The notes: generated by a model not told the origin, from the letters alone. A stretch of DNA of 64,000 bases from Taeniopygia guttata (GCF_048771995.1 NC_133032.1:14450501-14514500); one strand, 5' to 3'; shown: positions 13,160 through 25,481, counted from the first letter of the stretch. Translations and numbers: made by a program.

Positions 13160-13370
13160 ATGTGGTCACCACTGCTTAGCAACCAAGGGGACACGATGAC
13201 AGAGGAAAATCCTCCATCTAGAGCTCACCCTGCTCCACTTACAAAGCAGCAAACTACCTTTCACAGCAAATCAGGAAGAATACGTTTCCTTTGTTACCGC
13301 AGAGATACCAAGTGGGACCTGGTATGTAGCTTCATGCGAAACGAATTTTCTTTGCTTGGTGGGTGCACAG
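13160..13370 (+). other. Candidate internal exon on the plus strand, product unknown
   Basis: A long pyrimidine-rich tract (about 13,100-13,156) ends in TTTTCACAG, an excellent splice acceptor. After it 211 bp stay open in one frame (70 codons plus one base; the frame stays open to 13,402), up to CACAG|GTGAGA, an excellent donor, at 13,370/13,371. A second usable donor (CCTG|GTATGT) lies at 13,321/13,322 and would give a 162-bp, 54-codon, phase-neutral exon. The other two frames have stops. The encoded peptide, rich in Ser, Thr, Pro and Arg with no membrane segment or recognisable domain, matches no family I know. It lies just left of the CpG island and antisense to the putative leftward gene, so a long non-coding RNA exon is as likely as coding. 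The splice signals are seen; transcription is inferred. Confidence 0.35.
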
Positions 13371-13466
13371 GTGAGAACTTAACAAGCTGGAGGAGAACCT
13401 GAAACTTGTCAGCAAAACAGCTCCCCAAATGCTTACACCAGGTAAACAAACACATAAAGAAATATA

Positions 13467-13499
13467 AGGAAAAAGAAAAAAAAAAAGAGAGAGAGAAAG
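13467..13499 (+). repeat. Homopurine tract beside the CpG island
   Basis: Uninterrupted A/G (AAGGAAAAAGAAAA and on, then GAGAGAGAGAAAG), about 100 bp left of the island. On the minus strand it is a pyrimidine tract inside the presumed first intron. Confidence 0.9.
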
Positions 13500-13569
13500 C
13501 TGAAAGCTCCGATACCGCAGGGATGGGAAAGAGGAAAGCGAAGACAAGAGACTCAATCGAATACCCTAC

Positions 13570-14115
13570 CTACTTTTACTCAAGTGCTCCAGCCGACCTC
13601 CAGGGCGAGCCCAGGCAGCTCAGAGCCAGGTCCGGACCCCGCGAAGCCCGGGACGCACTCACCTCAGCCATGCCCCGGGCAGCCGCCGCCCGCTCCGCTC
13701 CGCTCCGGGGAGCCCCGCCCGGCCCCGCCGCCGCCGCCGCGCCCCCTCGCGGAGCCCGCGGGCACCGCCCGCAGCGCCGGCAGCGCGCCGCGGGGAGCCG
13801 CTGCCGGCCGGGCGGAATCGTGAGGGCAGGACAGCGCCTTTCCTCCGGGAGGCTGTCCCGCGGCTCCCGCCCGACCTGCAGTCCCGCGGGGAGTCAGAGC
13901 GCGGTCCTACCGCCGCCGGGGACAGGCAGCGGCAGCCCCGGGGCGCGCCGACAGCTGGGGCCGGGACGATGGAGAGCGAGGGGCGGCTGCGGCCCCCGCT
14001 CCTGCCCTTCCCGTGTCGCGCGTGGGTCCGTTCCAGTAAGCGCAAAGCCACACTTCCCTCTGCTATCCATTCACGTCCAATGCTAAACGGGTTTCCGAGA
14101 GGAAGTCGCGGCGTC
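13570..14115. promoter_or_regulatory. CpG island promoter
   Basis: This is the only dense CpG island in a window that is otherwise AT-rich. CpG dinucleotides are packed from about 13,600 to 14,040. Several GC boxes (GGGCGG or CCGCCC) are visible, along with a CGCTC pentamer repeat near 13,689-13,706 and a GCC repeat near 13,726-13,740. A CCAAT core lies near 14,073 and an ETS-type AGGAAGT near 14,100. No TATA box was seen near the presumed start. CpG islands of this kind normally mark promoters of broadly expressed vertebrate genes and are often bidirectional. A minus-strand start codon and splice donor lie at its left edge, so the main transcript probably runs leftward. Confidence 0.85.
13663..13671 (-). 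CDS. Putative first coding exon (Met-Ala-Glu) of an unidentified leftward gene
   Basis: On the minus strand the sequence reads ATGGCTGAG followed directly by GTGAGTG, so a three-codon coding segment (Met-Ala-Glu) ends exactly at a consensus AG|GTGAGT splice donor. The ATG has G at -3 and G at +4, a strong Kozak context, and it sits inside the CpG island with a GC-rich presumed 5' UTR to its right. The junction falls between codons (phase 0). Short first coding exons followed by a long first intron are common in vertebrate genes. I did not find the second exon: the next part may lie within the left 13.6 kb or beyond the window. Many unrelated proteins begin Met-Ala-Glu, so I give no name. The arrangement could be fortuitous in GC-rich DNA, but start context, donor and island agree. 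Confidence 0.5.
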
Positions 14116-17100
14116 CTTGGCTGTAATTCAAGGTGGTAACATAATACAATTTGCCTTATGAGCTTTTACAAGCATTTATGTGTAATTTTTCTACTGATGA
14201 CTAAGTCTAATGTCTTCTGAATCTCTCTTGGAAACCTGCAATGAAAAACAAGCTAGCTTGCAGCTCAGTGAGAGGTGTTTTATGTGATACATTACTCAAT
14301 GAGATGTCTCAGAGGAGTTACATTCTTGTTTAGAGAGTATGTCCCCCTTGCTTCTGGATGTGGACAGCAGACGATAATTTGTGCAGATTTTATGGGGGAC
14401 ATCAGCACCTGAAGAGCACTAAGCATGAGAGCCATAGATCATCGTTTTCACAATGTGTATTTAAACCCCTTACAGATCACCAGCTGCAACTAAAGCCACA
14501 GCTAAGTTTAAGTGAAAATGCTTAGTCCCTCAGGTAAAATGCCAGCCTACCGCCGCTTTCCAGCACTTCTCCCAATCAGTGCTTACTATTCCTGAAGGCC
14601 TCCTGCTGTGGCCTGGGCACATTGTCTGCATCGATTCCTTTGTTCTAATGCTCATAAAGCTTTGGTGGATCTTGGGGGGCATAACTTAGTACAGGAGCAC
14701 ACCTGATTTCGGTGACTACAAATGAAATCCTTTAGATTTCTGCATGTATTTGAAATTTAATATTAAACTGAAAGAGGTAACATGCAGAGGAAAAATTTCT
14801 CTTTTCCTCATCTCTCAAAACTCAACCCAAATAAAGGGAATTTCCCCTTTTTCAATGTTATTTTAAGTTATTTCCATTTTTTTTCTTTTCTTCATCATTT
14901 CCACACTTTAGTGTTGATGCGCAATTACTTTCTGAATGCCTTATCTATGTTGAAATCTGTAATATTTCCATATATATTACTGGAATAGTCATGTAGCCCT
15001 GTGATATTCATAGAATGAATATTATGTAGTCATCAAATAATGACAGTGCCTTTAAAACTAACATGCATTATACAACCAACAGATTTTCTTACAACACAGA
15101 AGGCTAAATTAATAATAAATGCATCATTTGTTATATTAAATTGAAATAGGCCATTCAAAAGCATCCCTACACAGTAGTCTTGTTTTTCATCTGTTTATAT
15201 AAAAACATCTACTGTAATTCATTACTTGGCTGCACTTACTCAATGCTAGAGTTGCACAGACAATAAGTACACTACAGCTACTTTACGTATTTGGTCTCTG
15301 GTTTCACAAAGTTTTAGTGATGCACAATACTATAATAATGACACTAAAAATGATACCACCATTAGTACTAGGACCATAACTGCAATTGCAATCTAATAAA
15401 TAAAAAGTGATGGGGTTTATCAGGTGGTACAACCTGTTTCCAAGGGAGAAGAGTGAATTGCAATATTTAATATGATAGCACCACTTAGTGTTCAAAGTGG
15501 ATATGGCTTTGTAATCAGTACATTTCTTAACAGCTGCACTGTCACCTGAAGAAAAACTGTGATGACACTATTTATAATCTCATTGGTCTTACACATGAGA
15601 GAAGTAAAGCGTGGATATAAACAGGCTGAATATAAAGATATTGGAAGAAAAATGTTTAATATTTATCTTAATATAAATGGCCCGTATGGAAATATTTATA
15701 GGATGGAAATCACTGCAGTTTGTTACCAGCATGCTTTTTCCAAAAGCTAAAACACAATTTTTGGCATGTTTAATCCTTTAATTCCTTTTCTACTTTGCTA
15801 CTTACAATAGATCATCCTGAAGAACAGAACAGACTTATGCTCTGCACACCCTTCCCACTGAAGAATATTATACCATGTAATCTGCTAACTTTTTATTCAT
15901 GAACATGATCAGCAAAAGGAGATGGCCAATAATTGGTTTCAGAAAGTCTTGGCATTCAGCCATGTTAAAGTCACAATGCTTGTATTAATGTCATGGTCTC
16001 CTCACAAGGATTGGATATCTGGGAAATTAAAATTATCCTATTTTCTTCTCCAGCAATCTTTTTTTCTGTCAGTAATGAAATATTGCTGTCTCAGGACCGC
16101 TTCACTGATGTCTCTGCAGTGCGCCAAGATCAGCAACTTCCTCAACAGTCAGAAAAAAAATTTCATTGGAATTTTTTAACATGTATTTATTTTAATCTTC
16201 CCTTCCTCTTAATTGATAGTTTTACATTTTTCTATAAAAATTGTACCACTAGACTTCACTACTGACATTATTCAGTTAAGTGTTTCTTTCTGGCATTATA
16301 TTCACTTGACTTTCCTTTACCATATAGCCTATATTTTAAGATAAGCCATTTGCAAGATGTTTCTTGATGAAATTAGTCAATATCATAAAAAATATATGTC
16401 CCAAAATACACAGTATGTAAATAATTAGCCATAAAGCCAAAATCACAATGTTCTGAAGTGCTGTTTCAGCAAACTGCTTATTAATTGCAGAAAGTAATGT
16501 GTTGCTCTGTGTGATTCCTCTGCTCTTCCATAGTCTTGTCTACCACTGGCTTGAACTAAAAAAATAGTGGACTATTATCACCAGCTTCTTAAGATCTTTT
16601 AAGATCTGCCAGTGAATTAAAATGTGGCTATGAAATTATCTAACTATAAAAAACAAAAAATTGAAAAAATAAGCAGCAGTCAAAATTTCCAATTACAAAT
16701 TTTCCTGTAGTACACCCATTCCAAAGCAATATAGAAGCAGTATCTGAAAGGTGTCACTGGGCTGCAATGCAGTGGCCTCAGAGGATACACAGAAAACATT
16801 GTTTCAAGACAATGGTTTGAATTAAGGGAATTATGTACTGCTTTCACTCTTTCACCTGCCCACCAACAGTGGTCTCCAACTTCCTGCTCAACACTTGCAT
16901 ATTGGTTTATTTATCTTATTTTAATGGAATTTCCATCCACAAATGCATCTTGTTTACTGGAGGCTGAATTGAACTTCTTGTCTTCTTGTTGACTATAAGA
17001 AGTTTCAAATAAAATTAGTATTTTTAGAACATCTTTTGTATTGCCTGGTGTTTGGCTTCTATATGAGTGACTAAGCCAACAGTGTAGAGAGATCAAATTA

Positions 17101-18344
17101 AGCATTTAGTGCAGAACGACTGGATAGCTTGACACTTGCAACATTTGATTATTGATTTTACTTTTGAACACATTCTTTGGCCATTTCACAATAAAACAAG
17201 ACGAGGCAAAGTGGACGAAAAAAAGTATTTTACAGAAAAATGTGCTTTGTTGAAACCTTGTCTAAGCAAATCATTTGCACACTAATATCTAAACAAATCT
17301 GCTTAATTTTAAATATTAATAGAAATATTAATACAGTATTTCAGTATCATAACTGATTTGTTTGTCCTGCATGAGAGTATCAAATCTCACCTAGATGTGA
17401 CATGGCTGTTGCTTGTATCTTTCCAGTCACATTATCCTGATATGTCCAGAAGAAAAATCTTCTGCTTTGTTGTGTATACCTGTGACATCTGTTACATTTG
17501 AGAGGATGGAACATAAAAGACCAGAAAAGATTGGATAGATGAAAAATACTACTAACATTTTAATTGCCATTTTATAAGCAGTTTTATACTAGAAAGAAAA
17601 CAAATAAATATGTGTTTAATAATAAATAAGTTTTACTAGGAAATTAAGATAATACTTCTATTCATAAAATGGGTTTGTAGAAATCTGCATTTCACAGCCA
17701 CATCAATGTAAGCATTTATCTCATTTTCCAACATGAAAACACACATAGTAATGCAGATGAAGCTGGATATACTTTACATTTATGAAATGCATATATGTAT
17801 TCTGATTTGAATAAATGCTAATAAATTAATATTCAAAATTAATGTGGGCAGAGATTAGGTTTTCAAAATTCATTTGTTTAAACCAAGCCTTACACTAGCT
17901 ATTCACATTTACTATCTTTTCCCCCTATGTTTACTCATTTTTGTCTCCATCAGTTTTAATTGTACTTGCACAATTTATACTTGAAAATGAAAGAGAAATT
18001 TAATTGTTATTGAAATAAAAAGCAAAACTTCCATAAAGAGAAAGATTTTCACAGGACCATACTATGAAGAAACAAAATGATTACTTCAAAGGAAGTCTCT
18101 ATTTTCTAAACTAAGTCTTTTGTTACTTGTCTGCCTGCTGCAGTTACTGTGCCCACTGTGCTGTGTTGCAAAATAAAGCAAGTCTAGGGGCACACTAAAT
18201 CACCTTGGAATCACCAGGCTGCTCACAGTCTCCGTAGGAGGGCACCCTCCCCTAACAGCAGAACGTATTTTAAGAAAGGCCTGCCTAAAAGCTTCAGGAG
18301 GGAAGAAAACCCTCGGGAGACTATAGTCAGAGAAAAAGTTACAG
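14116..18344. other. AT-rich non-coding DNA right of the CpG island
   Basis: No supported exon or repeat. A divergent transcript from the island could cross this stretch; weak donor-like sites (ATC|GTGAGG near 13,820 and AAG|GTGGTA near 14,132) exist but do not prove one. Confidence 0.5.
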
Positions 18345-18503
18345 AATGTGCCATCCCTGGCAGTGTTCAAGGCCAGGCTGGATGGGGCTCTGTCCTGGCC
18401 AAGGAGAGGTGCCTCTGCCCATGGCAGGGAGGCTGGAGCTGTATGATCTTAAAGGTCCCTTCCAGTGCAAACCATTCTACAATTCTATGAGTCTAGGATT
18501 CTG
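18345..18503 (+). mobile_element. CR1 LINE, 5'-truncated 3' end
   Basis: Sense-oriented CR1 3' UTR: it contains GTTCAAGGCCAGGCTGGATG, then GCCCATGGCAGGGAGG, GATCTTAAAGGTCCCTTCCA and a terminal ATTCTA-type tail (ATTCTACAATTCTATGAG, then a related GGATTCTG). CR1 copies typically end in such ATTCTATGAT repeats rather than a poly-A tail and are usually truncated at the 5' side, as here. No coding part of the element remains. Confidence 0.92.
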
Positions 18504-18599
18504 TGGAAAGTATTTACCAGCATTTTCTATATGTAACACTGAAGGTAAGACAAGATGTGCTATTTCTTTGTAGCAAAATACATTGCCAAGTCTACTGTG

Positions 18600-19320
18600 G
18601 ATCACAGAATGGGTAAGGCTGGAAGGGACCACTGGAGGTCATCTAGTCCAACCTGCCTGCTCAAGCAGGGTGCCCCAGAACAGGTTACAGGAGTGTGTCC
18701 AGACAGCTTTCAAATATCTCTAGAGAAGGAGACTACACAATCTCTCTGGGCAGCCTGTTCCAGTGCACAGTCACCCTCACAATGAAGTTCCTCCTTGTGT
18801 TCAGGTGGAACTTCCTGTGATCAGTTTCTGCCCATTGCCTCCTGTCTTACTGATGGGAAGTGCCAAGCAGGGCTTGGATCCTCCTGACAGCCTCCCCTCA
18901 GACACTTAGTGACACTGATGAGGCTCCCCTCAGTCTTGTTCAGGCTGAACAGGCCCATTCCTCAGCCTTTCCTTGAGTGAGGTGCCCAGACCCCTGCTCA
19001 CCTTTGCCGCCCTTTCCTGGACCCGCTCCAGAAGCTCCATGTCCCTCTGGTGTGAGGAGCCCAGACCTGGACACGGCATTCAGAGGTGGCTCAGCAGGGC
19101 CGAGCAGAGGGGCAGGATCGGCTCTCTGCTCTCCCCAATGCACCCGGGACACCACCGACCTCCTGCCCACAAGGGCCCCCGGCTCACGGGCAGCTTTTGT
19201 CCTTCTCCTCAGAGCTGCTTTCCAGCCCTCAGCCCCCAGCCCTGCTGCTGTGTGGAGTTATTCCTCCCCAGGTGCAGGGCCCTGTGTTTGCTTCTGTTGA
19301 ATCTCAAAAGGTTCCACTAT
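18600..19320 (-). mobile_element. CR1 LINE, 3'-end copy in antisense orientation
   Basis: Read on the plus strand this is the reverse complement of CR1: ATCACAGAATGGGTAAGGCT, GGAAGGGACC, TCATCTAGTCCAACCTGCC, TGGGCAGCCTGTTCCAGTG, GACCCGCTCCAGAAGCTCCA and GAGGGGCAGGATCGG follow in CR1 order. It ends near the block corresponding to GAATCTCAAAAGGTTCC. The element's 3' end is at 18,600, facing the 3' end of the plus-strand copy that stops at 18,503. It covers the 3' UTR and the last part of the reverse-transcriptase region, with no intact reading frame. Confidence 0.93.
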
Positions 19321-22300
19321 CTTTTCTGATTTTGTTGTTAGAGAGATCTACATAGATACTGCATCACTCCTCTGTTTCTTTCCTTAAAATGAAGTATGAT
19401 CTGTTGTCATTGCCTTGTCTACTTCCCTGCGTATTTAGAATCTGATCTTATTTACAGATGTAGTTGCACTAAGAACTACATGATTACTCCTGATTTATGT
19501 ACTGTAGCTAACTTTTGAGAAGAGACTTCTGCCATTTCTATGAAATACCAAGGGGAACCTTGCTTAATCACTCCCTGGTTCACTTCTGTTGAATAGCAAT
19601 AGTTCAAAGAAAACATCACTGATTAAAGAAGAAAATTTAAAAATTTACAGTTGTTTCCTTGCCTGAAGTCGCAGACATAATTAGCAGAAAACTTTAAACA
19701 TGTGAATAGAATAGTAAATGTATCGAAAAATGTTTTTACATAGGAATGAAGTTCAGTGACTTGATCTTGAACTGTTCATTAATTTTTCATCATTACTTTT
19801 AGTGTCAGAGATTGTTTTGTATTGTTTCCAGAGGATGCAGGTTGTCTCTGATGAATTTCAGGAATATAATCACTAATTTTTAATGGAAAATTATTTTCAT
19901 CCAAGCTAAAACCCTATTAAGGATTATTAATTCCAAATGCTGCCATTTGCTGCCAGAAAATGTGTCAAATGAAAGAAAATTAATGTTCTAATGTGTTAAG
20001 CTGGGTAACCATTTCTTTAGATGCTTGCTTTACCTTTTCTCACGTTTTTTAGCAGAGTACTGTTAATTACTTTTCTCTGTCACCATATTTATTTAGCCTG
20101 ACTTATTTTCCACATTCTGCTTTCACCAAACCAAGGTGCACACAGTTATTTAAATGGCCCAAATCAAATAAAAGTGAAAATTAGAACTATTTGCAAACAT
20201 ATGTGGTAGAGAGAAATGGTATTTATTTACTAATAATATTTACTATACTGCTATTTGTAATTCTAAGACCATCACCCTTTCTAGACTCCTTGATAAATTT
20301 CCCTCTTACTATAGGAATAAAAAAAGACCTAGCTGTGGCTCTTCTTTCGGCATCAAAAATAAGTAAGTTTTAGGGAACCTTGAGTATTTTAGGAGTATTT
20401 AAAATAGGAAAATATATCTGTGATGAGTAAGACCAGCAGCAATTGACACCTGAGACTCAAAAATTTGTAACAGATGACACTCTGTGTTTTGTTTCCTTCT
20501 CTCTATTTTGTTTCCACCATCATCCTTGTTACACCTTTGTTAAAAAATATGACCATTAACACCTGGTAGAGAACCTACTATCCCCTTATATGGAGCCCAA
20601 ACCCACACACTAAAGCCGCACAGAATCTGAAAAATACAAAAGCTAAAACTTGAGGCACCAGCACTACATCTCAGTGCAGCAGCAGGCTGCAGCAATTATC
20701 CCATCTATCTTTAATGTTACCTTGAGTGCTTCCACGTGTGCATTACAGCTGACAGGAGTACAACCAGGGCCATAAGGACACTGTCAGCAATCACAAAAAG
20801 ATGGATTTGACCTACTTACCCTGAGATGAGTAGCATCTTATTTTCAAGCAGCAGAGATGGATTACACACCTTATCTATACAAACATGAAAGATAATAATA
20901 ACAGGGATTTGACAGGTAAGTTGAAAGGACTGCTATAAAATTTGAATTTGGAGGAATGTAAGACAGGGAAGACATAGCCCCTATCTTGGACTATAACTTT
21001 CCTCTCTCCAGCACTGAACATTCAAAATTCTCACTTAGTTTCACTCAGTTCAGGCAGTAGGACAGGAAGCCATATGGCAGGGCATTGGCTAAATGGTGCC
21101 TGTAAAGCCTTACTAATAGCATCTGCCAAATGTGAACTTCATCTTCTTTTAAGTGCCTGTCAGTTATACCATATTCCATATTGACATGACCTTTTATTCT
21201 TATCACACCACCAGATAACTCACATTGATGGTACAACCGTTCTGGTTCCACTAAGGTTAAAGTAGAGCTGAGGTATTTTTGTTTGTTTGTTGCACTAATT
21301 ATTCCAGCCCATCCAATATTATCAGGCCAGAGTACTACATATAACAGTACTCCATACAACAGACCTAAACTTTCCTCTGTACAGCATCTTGCCTTGCTTT
21401 TAGGAGTGCTCAGCAACTGCAAAGCCTGACAAGAACACTCATTTACTATTAAATTGGTCTCACACTTTCAGAGAGAAGCATACTAGAATAGATGGAAAGC
21501 AGACTCACAGGTCATGAGACAAAGAGAGTTCTCACATTAACAAAAACAGGAGCAGCCGAGTCTGTTTTCTAAATGGATTACACTTTTAAAGGCTTGTGTG
21601 TAGGAGAGTTGTGAGCTGTTTTGAGTTTTCCATTAGTAACTGCAAGATGAAAATCTTGGGGAAACTTAATGAGACACTGTTTCCTAGCAGTCCCTCTCCA
21701 GCAGGAATTTTCTTTCTAGCAAGGGCAGCAAACAAAAATAAATGGAGCATTTGTGTTATGAGGACAGTTAGATCCTCAAAGGGGATTGTTCCATTGCTGG
21801 AGAGCCTGAGCATCCAGATTAGTATCAAAGGATTATGATTGCTGAAATACATTTAGCTGAAAACAGATCCTTTTTCTGTTTTTTTTTCTTTTCTTGTGCA
21901 GAAAGATGCATTCAAGCATTCTGAACTAAATAGCACTTTGATCTGTTCTGTGGACTTCCATCACACTCAAATCAGAGCATTCCTGGTACTAGAAGATAAA
22001 TTTCTGATCAGTGAAATTGCATTATTTTCACAGATAAAATTACACACATTTATAAGAACCTTGAACAGTACCATTTACTCATCATGCTTTCAATACAACA
22101 TGAGTAGTTGACTGCATCATGAAAGAAACAAGAAGTTGCAGTAATTAGGCAGAAGCAAAACTCTGTGGAGCAAGTTTGAGGGTACAAACCAGAAGGAAGA
22201 CTGGAATGAAGGTTAAAGAATAATACACAGTTTTTTTGGTAGGAAACAGAAGATATGAGGAGGAAAAAAATACATGTAATTGGGAGCCTTTTAGAGAACA

Positions 22301-24630
22301 CAGACTTCAAAATAGATCTGGTCAGACTTTTGAAATTTCATTCTGCTGGGAAGGTTTTCACTTTGAATCAAAAAGAAAACCCAGAAATTGTGAAACTCCC
22401 CATGGGTATGAAATTAAGTCTGTCTTGTTTAATTTAGTTTTATTTCATTTAGTTTCATTTCATTCCATCTTTGTAACTCCTTCTACTGATTTAATTACTA
22501 GCACTGACGAAAATCTACTAGCAGAGTTTCTGATCCTAGGAAAAAACAAAAAAATCCACTATTGATCTCTTAGTAGGGCTGTGATCCCTAAACTGCATTG
22601 ACAACTACAACCACATCATGAGCAAGAGTGCTTAGACAGATGTTGTGAGGAAGGCAACCTAGAAATGAAGAACAGATAAAGACAAGGCTAAGGATGCAAG
22701 AATCTTCACAGAAATCATGGCAGCAGGAATCCTTCAAGCACTAGAAGTTCTTATTCAGAATTCTATGCTGGACATGTTCTTGAGTTTTGACAGTAACTTT
22801 AAGTAGTGCTACATGCAGAATCTACTGAGCAGAAAGTGCACTTTTACCCAAATAAGACCTGGAACAAAGGAAAAACATGCAATCTCCACAGAAAGTAGTA
22901 CATCTCTCAGTGGCTTTGATAAATACAATATAATCATCTTTTTTTTTTTTTTTTACAATGGCTTCAGAAGACAGGATCAAACAGTTTCAAATGAGCCATA
23001 TTATTTAGAAGCACATTTTGATTATGTGATTTACCCTCCCAGCTATTTAGGCTGGGTAACATCCACTGTCTGTTTAACCAAAATGGACCAGCTGATGATG
23101 GATGCTTTTATACGGAGTGAAATTGACTGTGCAGCTGTTTAAACACTGAAGGCACTCAAGCGACTGCTTCAGTTATTATTGCTAGAGGTACAGCATTCTG
23201 AATCAAGCTCTAACTAGGAAATAAATACTTTGCACATGATTTTCATGAAAAAATACACTGAGACAGAGTTACTGGGTGAGTACCATTAAAAATATGGTTT
23301 GTAAAAAATTACTTAAAATTACACCATTTAAGTCTGTTTTGAATAACATTTCCCCAGGGTCTCTGTTGTGAATTTTTCATAATGCCCATATTGGAAACAT
23401 AAGGAACATGATCTACTTGGAAAGAAAGAAAAGGATATTAAACAACAACAACAAACCTACTATATTTAGTACTACATTCTATAAATTACCTTCTTCCAAA
23501 CCAGTAGTGATCCAGGTGCTTTGACAACCGGGTTGTTATTTGCAGGAAGTGGAACTATTTTGAAACAAAACCATTCTTCACTGAAAAGCATTCATGTTAA
23601 TTGATAATTCCCATTTAAAAAAATCAAAATTAAAAACTCTGTTTAGTTTTCTAATTAAAAACAGCCTGTGTATTAAGTTAAGCAATACTATTAAAAGCAC
23701 ATGTCCCTAAAAAAAAATCTCTGAACAAATGTTGATTTTATTACCTTCATATTTCTCACAGGAACATAATGATACATAATTCATTCCCCTACACTTTGAT
23801 GCCAATGATGACCCTCTATTAATCACTCCATTTTAAAAGTGTTCTTGCATATGGGTAAACTGCACAATGCTGTTTATCTCGGAAAATTATAGATTAAAGA
23901 ATTATGAAACAGTATTTTACAAAAGATATATTCTCTTGATTTGTTTTACTGTCATGCAATGGCTGACTACACAGAAATACATGCACAGTTTGCCAAGTTG
24001 CCTGCCCATTTGAGAAAATGGAACTATTATCCTTTATGATTTTTGAAATAACAAATAACTTTGCTTTTTATCTGAAGGGGTTATCTAGGAATTAGATAAA
24101 GAAAATCAGTGTCTGAAGCAGATCTGTAAATGTTTAGTATCTGCATAACAAACACCTTTTTTTAATGTTAAATAGTTTGGAGTATAAATAAAAATCTCAG
24201 ACACAGGGTCTGCATAAAAACTAGTATCCTTGCCTGACAAATACATATTCTCATTTCTTATTTTTTGAAGATATGAATTCACTAAAATACAGTACAATTA
24301 TAAGTAATAAATATTAAAGACAACATGGACAATTTCAAGGTTGAAATTTACAAACTCCAAAATTTGTCAAATTACATATTTTTCTAATTTGAAATTATCA
24401 AATTGTTTCTTACTGTTGACATGGTCAACACATGGATGTGATGTGAGCTATACAAAGTATTCTGTATTCACTGTGTATTGATCATGTACTTTGGTCATGT
24501 ACTGTAACTTCAAATGGACAAAATGGCACCTAAGCAAGATTCAAATGTTAACATCTGCAAAAATTTTAATGAATTTATACAACTTGCACTACCAATCTCA
24601 TTATATTATGAGAAAATGATAAATTAATAT
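19321..24630. other. AT-rich non-coding DNA
   Basis: No gene or repeat family recognised. A 125-codon minus-strand frame (21,045-21,422) and a 109-codon plus-strand frame (22,813-23,142) have no recognisable similarity and are near the length expected by chance. A T16 run lies at about 22,939-22,954. Confidence 0.5.
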
Positions 24631-25265
24631 TGTGCCATGTCTGGGTTTTGGCTGGGATAGACTTAATTTTTTTCATAGTAGCTGTTTCAATGCTGTGCTT
24701 CCGATTTAATATGAAAACAATTTTGACAACACAAAACGCATTTGTTTTGGTTGTTGCTAAGTGGTGCTTACCCACAGTCAAGGACTTTTCATTTTCCCAT
24801 GCTCTGTCAGTGAGAAGCTGCACAAGGAGCTGGGGGGAGCATGGCCAGGACAGCTGAGCCGGACAGGCCAAAGGGATATCCCACAGCATGGGAGGGCACA
24901 CTCAGCACAGAAACTGGGGGAGTCGGCCGGGAGGGGCCCAGCTCTGCTCGGGCATGGGCTGGGCATCCAGCAGCAGGTGCTGAGCAGCTGTGTCCTGTTT
25001 CTTTTCAGTTTTATGCTTCTCTCTCTCTCTCTCTCTCATTTTCATGACCATTATTATTGATAATTATCAATTAATATCAATTAAGTAATATTATTGCATT
25101 ATTATAATAATGTTATTACCATTTTTCCCATTAGTAAACTGTTCTTGTCTAACTCATGAGTTTTGCTTTTTGCCCCCAATTTTCTTCCCCACAAGGGGGG
25201 CAGGCATGGAGGGGAGTGAGTGAGCATCTGCACGGTACTTAGTTTCCAGCTGGGTTTAAACTACA
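24631..25265 (+). mobile_element. Solo LTR of an avian endogenous retrovirus
   Basis: The segment begins TGTGCC and ends near CTACA, as expected for TG...CA LTR ends. It is collinear with the LTR at 61.69-62.28 kb: TGGGATAGA near the start, a GCTTAC.CACAGTCAAGG block, GGCCAGGACAGCTG, ATATCCCACA, AGTAAACTGTTCTTGTCTAA, CTCATGAGTTTTG, and a final GTGAGTGAGC...TTAGTT...GCTGGG block. No gag, pol or env lies beside it, so it is a solo LTR left by recombination. It carries a (CT)n tract at 25,019-25,037 and a degenerate ATT-rich tract (about 25,050-25,125), a variant I know from this avian LTR group. Family membership (ERVL-like) is from memory and tentative. No clean target-site duplication was found. 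Confidence 0.82.
25019..25037. repeat. (CT)n microsatellite inside the LTR
   Basis: Nine and a half CT units lie within the LTR at 24.63-25.27 kb, just before its ATT-rich section. Confidence 0.95.
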
Positions 25266-25459
25266 AGATGCAATTTCTTCCTTGCTTTGCAATCTTTGTC
25301 ACAAAAATAATGTGTAATAGTCTTTAATGTACAGAATTGGTAGGTTGCTAGTCAGTGCCAATTCAGTCTTAAGATGTTCACAATAAATGAGTTAATAACA
25401 AGTACATCACTGGCTTTGGCTTGAATTAACATTTCATAGTATGTTGAATTTGGTGGTAC

Positions 25460-25481
25460 ACAAATTTGGTACCAAATTTGT
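25460..25481. repeat. 22-bp perfect palindrome spanned by 14-bp direct repeats
   Basis: The centre is CAAATTTGGTACCAAATTTG, extended by one matching base on each side. The 14-mer TGTTGAATTTGGTG occurs just left (25,442-25,455) and again overlapping its right edge (25,479-25,492), a 37-bp period. Confidence 0.97.

Noticed and set aside
13406..14086. 226-codon plus-strand open frame across the CpG island
   Set aside because: GC-rich islands lack stop codons by composition. The translation is Pro/Arg/Ala/Gly-rich without a domain, and overlapping frames of 79 and 130 codons on both strands show the same effect.
21045..21422. 125-codon minus-strand frame
   Set aside because: No recognisable domain, and no matching element or exon boundaries nearby. 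Its length is within chance expectation.
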